In this document: piece after piece, positions 7,108-11,043 of the stretch
Numbering within the stretch: the first letter of the stretch is position 1
Layout of the letters: every line of letters begins with the position of its first letter
NCBI GenBank assembly: GCA_000436075.1
Contig: FR884643.1
Span: 11,931-22,973, forward strand
Direction: 5' to 3'
Length of the DNA: 11,043 nucleotides
Source of the DNA: Eggerthella sp. CAG:209
GTDB lineage: Bacteria > Actinomycetota > Coriobacteriia > Coriobacteriales > Eggerthellaceae
Made by a program: the position numbers and the translations under genes
Notes under the pieces: generated by a model
Told to the model about the DNA's origin: nothing
What the model saw: the letters and a program-made list of their open reading frames with translations, nothing else
The model's database searches: none

Positions 7108-8037
7108 GTGTTGATCAACCTGGCCGAAGAGTGGCGAAGGCTCGATGGGCGCCGTCGAAAGCCTGACTCCCAAGATCATTGGGACGAGCGCGCGAAATCG
7201 TTTTCATTCAAAGATGCCCCTGATACTTATTTACGGTCTTTTATTTCGAAAGCTGGCATTACCGGCAAAGAAACCGTGCTTGACATGGGCTGTGGGACAG
7301 GTTCGCTTGCTGTTGCCCTTGCCGCTATGGGTTGCTCGGTTGTTGCTGCCGATTTCAGCAAAGGGATGCTTGATCGATTGCATTCGAAAGCGGCAGAGCG
7401 GGGGGTGCTTTTGGAAAGGGGAACGTCTGGATTTGGTTCGGACGACTTTCCTGCTGGCGATTTTGAAACATGCCCCTCTGAGGTTCAGGCGGGGAAGATC
7501 CTTCCTCTTCACATGAGCTGGGAAGACGACTGGGCGAACTATGGTTTGGGGAAAGGTTCGGTCGATGTGGCTGTCGCATCGCGTTCAGTGATCACCCACG
7601 ATTTGGAGGACTCGCTGAAAAAGCTTTCAGCGGTTGCTCGCGAAAGGGCGTGCGTAACTGTTTGCACGGGTGTTTCTCCACGTGTTGATGCGCGTGTGGC
7701 TCGCGCGATGGGCTTGGAGCTTGAGCGGCACAATGATGCGTTGTTCGTGTTCGGCATTGTCTCCGACTTAGGGTATGAGCCCACCGTTTCTTACATCCAT
7801 TCGCCCAGAACCAAGTCTTATATTTCACCTGATGAAGCTTATTATTCTTTGTTGAGAACAAGAGACTATCTTGCCGATGCAGCTGATCAGATCAGCGTTG
7901 AGGAAAGTGCTTGTCGTTTACGCGGTTTTCTTGCCGATCATTTGGTAAAAATCGATGAAGACGGCGCTAAGCGCTGGACGCTTGATCAGCCACGAGTTGT
8001 TCCCTGGGCATTTATCAGCTGGGATGTGGGTATCTGA
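7108..8037 (+). CDS. Class I SAM-dependent methyltransferase, substrate unknown
   Basis: The fold is recognisable but the substrate is not. Of 309 residues, the SAM-binding motif I is VLDMGCGTGSLA (57-68), preceded by a helix starting HWDERAKSF. The next strand ends in an acidic residue, VVAADFS (78-84), that would contact the SAM ribose. A stretch at about 100-135, with repeated Gly/Asp and a Trp-Glu-Asp-Asp-Trp motif just after it, looks like an insertion relative to minimal methyltransferases. Then follow VDVAVASRSV (152-161, motif IV-like) and a C-terminal domain ending VPWAFISWDVGI. No signal or membrane segment is seen. The start is GTG 7108 or TTG 7111; GGAGG at 7100-7104 fits TTG slightly better. 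It lies between fdhE and an FmdE-family gene, so a role in metal or cofactor handling is possible but unproven. Methylation of a small molecule or of a protein is equally open. Confidence 0.85.
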   Translation: MLINLAEEWRRLDGRRRKPDSQDHWDERAKSFSFKDAPDTYLRSFISKAGITGKETVLDMGCGTGSLAVALAAMGCSVVAADFSKGMLDRLHSKAAERGVLLERGTSGFGSDDFPAGDFETCPSEVQAGKILPLHMSWEDDWANYGLGKGSVDVAVASRSVITHDLEDSLKKLSAVARERACVTVCTGVSPRVDARVARAMGLELERHNDALFVFGIVSDLGYEPTVSYIHSPRTKSYISPDEAYYSLLRTRDYLADAADQISVEESACRLRGFLADHLVKIDEDGAKRWTLDQPRVVPWAFISWDVGI

Positions 8038-8161
8038 TTTCGCTTGTGGCTGGTGCTTCGGCGAGATCCCGATTCCTCTTATCCTGGGGAAGAAAGGCTG
8101 TTTAATTTAATGCGGTCGATTTTTTGGCTGTGTCGGCAATGAGACGCAGAAAGGATACTGC

Positions 8162-8713
8162 ATGAGGTCGTTTGAGGAAGATCTGAGCCGTGCGATTACC
8201 TTCCATGGTCATCTGTGCGGTGGTCAAATAACGGGTGTGCGTATGGCGCGTTATGCGTTGAAGTATTTCGGCATTGAAGACCCTGATCATTACCGCGATC
8301 TGATCGTCTATGTAGAATGCGATCGTTGTCTTACGGATGCGATCATGGTGGTTACCGGCTGCCATCCTGGTAAACGCCGCATGAAATGCTTGGATTTTGG
8401 CAAGCAGGCAGCGACGTTTTTTGACATGAACCGCAATGAGGCAATTCGCTTGGTGAACGTGAGCGAAAAGTGCCCTAAGGGCGAGGATGTGAAAGCGTGG
8501 TTTGCCACCCGTAGCGACGAGGATTTATTCAGCGTCCAGGAAGTGGTGGTCAATTACACCGACCTTGATGCCCCAGGAAAGCCCCATTCCCATGTGATTT
8601 GCGCAGTTTGCGGCGAAGAGATTACTGATGGCCGTGAAGTGCAGACAGGCTGCGGAAAGGCTATCTGCAGAAGTTGTGCCGGGCAGGCTTATTACGAAAT
8701 GCTGCAGCCTTAG
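8162..8713 (+). CDS. FmdE-family protein with C-terminal zinc ribbon
   Basis: This belongs to the FmdE family, named from the molybdenum formylmethanofuran dehydrogenase operon of methanogens; outside methanogens the role is not settled. The 183 residues contain FHGHLCGG (H15, H17, C19) at the N-terminus, ECDRC (C53/C56), a TGCHPGKR segment (C67) and KCLDFGKQAATFFD, all diagnostic. A C-terminal zinc ribbon has C147/C150 (CAVC) and C169/C172 (CRSC), with C164 nearby. The start ATG is six bases after AAAGGA. The 124-base gap before it carries no gene that I can support. Its place between the methyltransferase and moeA, next to a Mo/W enzyme, suggests metal or cofactor delivery or sensing (inference). 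There is no signal peptide, so it is likely cytoplasmic. Confidence 0.9.
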   Translation: MRSFEEDLSRAITFHGHLCGGQITGVRMARYALKYFGIEDPDHYRDLIVYVECDRCLTDAIMVVTGCHPGKRRMKCLDFGKQAATFFDMNRNEAIRLVNVSEKCPKGEDVKAWFATRSDEDLFSVQEVVVNYTDLDAPGKPHSHVICAVCGEEITDGREVQTGCGKAICRSCAGQAYYEMLQP

Positions 8714-8792
8714 GGAATAGACCGTTTTGCGTTCCCCAGCGCAGGGCTGCGGCAATCGCAGGTTGTTGCAGCCGGAGATATTTCCCCATTCC
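8714..8792 (+). promoter_or_regulatory. Structured leader upstream of moeA
   Basis: GGCTGCGGCAA (8745-8755) pairs with TTGTTGCAGCC (8763-8773) over 11 pairs (two G-U) around a seven-base loop TCGCAGG. The hairpin is enclosed by GGAAT (8714-8718) and ATTCC (8788-8792), which could form a closing helix. No T tract follows, so a terminator is unlikely. Position before a Moco gene makes a molybdenum-cofactor-type riboswitch conceivable, but I could not match the known consensus. Confidence 0.4.
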
Positions 8793-8820
8793 TTTTGAAC
8801 CCCCTAACGTAAGGATCCTT

Positions 8821-10089
8821 ATGAACCCCAATGAAATGATGAGCGTCGAAGAGGCACTCGATTGTGTGCTCTCTCATGTTGCACCTCTTGAAGTTGAAAC
8901 CGTTTCGTTGCTCGATGCAGTTGGGCGCGTTGTTGCTGAAGATTTGATAAGCGATTGCGACATAACCCCGTTTGACCATGCGGCAATGGATGGTTTTGCG
9001 GTTCGTGTGGCCGATTTGGCGAACGCATCTGAAGACTCGCCTGTTTCTTTGCAGGTGGTGGGTGAAGTTCCTGCCGGGTCTGTCTTCAACGGCGAAATTG
9101 GCTTCGGCGAAACTGCGCGCATTATGACGGGCGCATCTGTGCCGGATGGCGCAGATGCGGTAGTGAAATACGAAATCGTCGATTACCTTGGTGGTGACGG
9201 AAGACAGGGGGGCACCGTTTCGTTCTCTCGGCCGGCGGCGCCTTTCGAGAACATCCGCGCTAAAGGTGAAGAGATAGCGCAGGGGGAGGTTGCTATCCAT
9301 GCGGGTGAGGTAGTAAGTGCTGCTGGTGTCGGGTTCTTAGCAAGCTGCGGCGTTACGACAGTTCCAGTGTACCGTCGTCCGCGCGTCGCCATTATCCCCA
9401 TCGGCTCCGAGCTATTGGCTCCGGAAGAACCGTTCCGTCCAGGGTGCATTCGCGATAGCAATTCGTATGCCATGGCGGCATGTGTTGCCAAAACCGGGGG
9501 TATCCCTGCTCAACTGATGATCGTTCCTGATAAAGAGGAGTGTTTGGCGCGCTCTATCAAACTTGCTGCAGAAGATTACGATTTCATTATCACTACAGGC
9601 GGGGCCTCTAATGGCGATTACGATTTCATCAAACCCGTAGTTGAGGATTTGGGCGATCTTTACATGACATTGGTGAACATGCGCCCTGGCAAGGCACAGA
9701 CCTTCGGCATGGTGGACGGTACTCCGATTTTCGGCTTGCCGGGAAATCCCGCGGCAGCTTACTGCGGTTTTGAGGTTTTGATCCGCCAGGCGTTGCGCAA
9801 GATGCAGGGTTATTCTTCCGTTGGGCGCCCTTTGGTTAAGGCTCGTTTGGTTGGCGATCGCAAAAAACGCGATCCACGCCGCATCTATCTGCGCGCCTCG
9901 CTTTCCCGAAACAAGGAAGGGGTTCTTTGTGTGGTGCCCGCAAAGAACCAGAGCTCGGGCTTGTTCAGCACTCTTCATCGGGCTAACTGCCTGGCAATAC
10001 TTCCGGAGGACACCGACCAGAACCCTGTGCCTGACGGCACCCTTATTGATTGTCTATTGCTTGATGTTGAAGAAGGAACGGTGCTGTAA
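8821..10089 (+). CDS. moeA: Molybdopterin molybdenumtransferase MoeA
   Basis: MoeA inserts molybdate into adenylylated molybdopterin, the last common step of Moco synthesis, in the cytoplasm. The 422 residues (E. coli MoeA 411) show the full set of family motifs: DHAAMDGFA (52-60), MTGASVPDGADAVV (102-115), NIRAKGEEI (144-152), IPIGSELL (192-199), TTGGASNGDYDF (258-269), MRPGKAQTFG (287-296) and GLPGNPAAA (305-313). I chose ATG 8821 because AAGGA is at 8811-8815 and homology begins here; the in-frame upstream ATG at 8674 would lie inside the FmdE-family gene and add 49 unrelated residues. mogA starts on the base after its stop, so the two form one operon. Some organisms have a MoeA paralogue for tungsten, and that cannot be excluded here. 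Confidence 0.95.
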   Translation: MNPNEMMSVEEALDCVLSHVAPLEVETVSLLDAVGRVVAEDLISDCDITPFDHAAMDGFAVRVADLANASEDSPVSLQVVGEVPAGSVFNGEIGFGETARIMTGASVPDGADAVVKYEIVDYLGGDGRQGGTVSFSRPAAPFENIRAKGEEIAQGEVAIHAGEVVSAAGVGFLASCGVTTVPVYRRPRVAIIPIGSELLAPEEPFRPGCIRDSNSYAMAACVAKTGGIPAQLMIVPDKEECLARSIKLAAEDYDFIITTGGASNGDYDFIKPVVEDLGDLYMTLVNMRPGKAQTFGMVDGTPIFGLPGNPAAAYCGFEVLIRQALRKMQGYSSVGRPLVKARLVGDRKKRDPRRIYLRASLSRNKEGVLCVVPAKNQSSGLFSTLHRANCLAILPEDTDQNPVPDGTLIDCLLLDVEEGTVL

Positions 10090-10560
10090 ATGATCACGTT
10101 TGCTGTTATTACCTGCTCTGATACGCGTAGTGAAAAGGAAGATACCGCCGGCGCGCAGCTTCGAGAGCTTATTGCAGACCAAGGGTGGCAATGCGTTGTG
10201 TATGACGTGGTAAAAGACGAGCGCCCCGAAATAGCTGCTGCCATTGTTCGGGCGGCGGATGAGGAAAAGGTCGATGTGGTGCTCACATGTGGTGGCACGG
10301 GCTTGAGCTTGAGGGATGTGACGCCCGAGGCCACGCGTGATGTGTGCGAGCGAGAGGTGCCAGGCATTGCCGAGGGCATGAGAGCGCACAGCCTTGCCAT
10401 TACACCGCGGGCAATGCTTTCGCGCGCTTTATGCATGCAGCGCGGCACAACATTGGTGATCAATTTGCCAGGAAGCAAAAAAGCCGCCCAGGAGAACTGG
10501 GACGGCATAGTTGAGGTTTTGCCCCATGCTGTTTCTATGATGCATGGGGGCGGGCATTAA
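10090..10560 (+). CDS. mogA: MogA/MoaB-family molybdopterin adenylyltransferase
   Basis: MogA/MoaB proteins adenylylate molybdopterin with ATP, producing the substrate for MoeA. The 156 residues carry the family motifs ITCSDTR (7-13), the phosphate-binding CGGTGLSLRDVTPEAT (67-82) and NLPGSKKAA (125-133). The length fits a single-domain protein, smaller than MogA of E. coli (about 195) and close to MoaB. The ATG directly follows the moeA stop (TAAATG). The nearest ribosome site, AAGGA at 10073-10077, is 12 bases away, so translation is probably coupled to moeA. MogA and MoaB cannot be told apart from the sequence alone; pairing with moeA favours the adenylyltransferase role. The gene ends six bases before the convergent moaC stop. 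Confidence 0.92.
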   Translation: MITFAVITCSDTRSEKEDTAGAQLRELIADQGWQCVVYDVVKDERPEIAAAIVRAADEEKVDVVLTCGGTGLSLRDVTPEATRDVCEREVPGIAEGMRAHSLAITPRAMLSRALCMQRGTTLVINLPGSKKAAQENWDGIVEVLPHAVSMMHGGGH

Positions 10561-10566
10561 TTAGCC

Positions 10567-11043
10567 CTATGCTCTAATCCATGTGCCGGTTTTGCCGCCT
10601 TCTTTATGAAGTAGGCGAACCGCATCGATTTCCATTCCGCGATCGATTGCTTTGCACATGTCATATACGGTTAGACCCGCTACGCTTACCGCGGTTAGTG
10701 CTTCCATCTCCACGCCAGTTTTCCCGACGAGCGAACAGGTTGCTGTTAGGTGAATGCCGCAGCGACCGTCTTCACGCTCTTCGGCATGCTGCGGTGCGCA
10801 CTTAACCTCAACTTTAGTGAGAGCCAACGGATGGCAGAGAGGTATAAGGTTGCTGGTTTGCTTGGCTGCCATTATGCCGGCAATACGTGCGGCTGACAGC
10901 ACGTCGCCCTTTTTTGCGCTGCCGCTTTCGATGACCGCAAGGGTTTCGGGTTGCATGGCAACGAAGCCTTCTGCGATGGCGGCTCGTTTGGTTTCTGCCT
11001 TTTCTGAGACATCGACCATGCGGGCATCGCCTTCGGCGTCGAT
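10567..11043 (-). CDS. moaC: Cyclic pyranopterin monophosphate synthase accessory protein MoaC; 5' end missing
   Basis: MoaC acts with the radical-SAM enzyme MoaA in the first stage of Moco synthesis, forming cyclic pyranopterin monophosphate from GTP. The frame is open to the right edge: 158 residues are visible and only about three to five are missing, judging from E. coli MoaC (161 aa). The start lies outside, because IDAEGDARMVDVSEK aligns with the E. coli N-terminus before the internal ATG at 11019. Motifs present are KGDVLSAARIAGIMAAK, LIPLCHPLAL and GKTGVEMEALTAVSVAGL, with the usual YDMCKA helix. The C-terminus stops soon after GGKTGTW, a few residues shorter than E. coli. It converges on mogA, so it belongs to a different transcript, perhaps with other moa genes to the right. 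Confidence 0.95.
   Translation of the reverse strand: MDAEGDARMVDVSEKAETKRAAIAEGFVAMQPETLAVIESGSAKKGDVLSAARIAGIMAAKQTSNLIPLCHPLALTKVEVKCAPQHAEEREDGRCGIHLTATCSLVGKTGVEMEALTAVSVAGLTVYDMCKAIDRGMEIDAVRLLHKEGGKTGTWIRA

Noticed and set aside
8035..8142. The methyltransferase stop is UGA, the frame stays open for 34 more codons, and a 4-bp hairpin GCTG/CGGC with loop GTGCTT lies about 15 nt downstream, resembling a third Sec site.
   Set aside because: The protein already ends naturally at ISWDVGI, the extension looks unlike a conserved domain, and a 4-bp hairpin is expected by chance. No family Cys at this position is known to me.
8038..8161. Possible RNA gene or riboswitch in the 124-base gap before the FmdE-family gene.
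   Set aside because: I found only weak, short pairings and no tRNA, SECIS or known riboswitch pattern; nothing supportable beyond the ribosome site at 8150-8155.
8674..8820. Upstream start adding 49 residues to moeA.
   Set aside because: It overlaps the end of the FmdE-family gene in another frame, and MoeA homology and a ribosome site begin at 8821.
10552..10567. GGGC-ATTAATTA-GCCC between the mogA and moaC stops as a bidirectional terminator.
   Set aside because: Only four pairs and no T tract on either side; too weak to call.

Overview
The window reads as one functional locus for a selenium- and molybdenum (or tungsten)-dependent formate dehydrogenase. Its order, left to right, is: a 5' fragment of selenophosphate synthetase (selD, minus strand); a divergent 256-base control region; the three structural genes fdhA-fdhB-fdhC; the maturation gene fdhE; a class I SAM-dependent methyltransferase of unknown substrate; an FmdE-family zinc/metal protein; and the molybdenum-cofactor genes moeA and mogA, convergent with a nearly complete moaC on the minus strand. 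By impression, the base composition (roughly mid-50s % GC), strong GGAGG-type ribosome sites and protein sequence character suggest an anaerobe, most likely an actinobacterium of the class Coriobacteriia (Eggerthella/Slackia-like). That placement is inference only; no marker gene is present.

The most important annotation point is that two genes are interrupted by in-frame UGA codons that are almost certainly selenocysteine. In fdhA the UGA at 1532-1534 sits in the family motif ARV-U-HGPTVAGL. It is followed at the expected distance by a 6-bp hairpin with the loop GGUCU, a bSECIS, so the true protein is 1110 residues (923-4255). In selD (minus strand) the UGA at 610-612 falls exactly at the catalytic Cys/Sec position, three residues before the essential lysine (U-A-A-K), so SelD is itself a selenoprotein. 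A standard gene caller would split fdhA and lose the N-terminus of selD.

Working model. SelD makes selenophosphate, which is used to load Sec into FdhA and into SelD itself. MoaC, MogA and MoeA act in synthesis and metal insertion of the pyranopterin cofactor. FdhE checks or matures FdhA before Tat export. FdhA (Tat signal, catalytic), FdhB (four 4Fe-4S clusters, C-terminal membrane anchor) and FdhC (four-helix cytochrome b) form a membrane-bound formate:quinone oxidoreductase of the FdnGHI type. The methyltransferase and FmdE-family protein between fdhE and moeA are the least explained parts; by position they may serve metal or cofactor supply.

Non-coding structure is notable. There is an intrinsic terminator after fdhC. 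A two-tier hairpin lies in the fdhE leader. A terminator after fdhE sits just upstream of the methyltransferase. An 11-bp hairpin lies in the moeA leader, and palindromes and direct repeats lie in the selD/fdhA divergent region. No mobile element, tRNA, rRNA or CRISPR array was seen, and there is no gene-free stretch over 300 bases.
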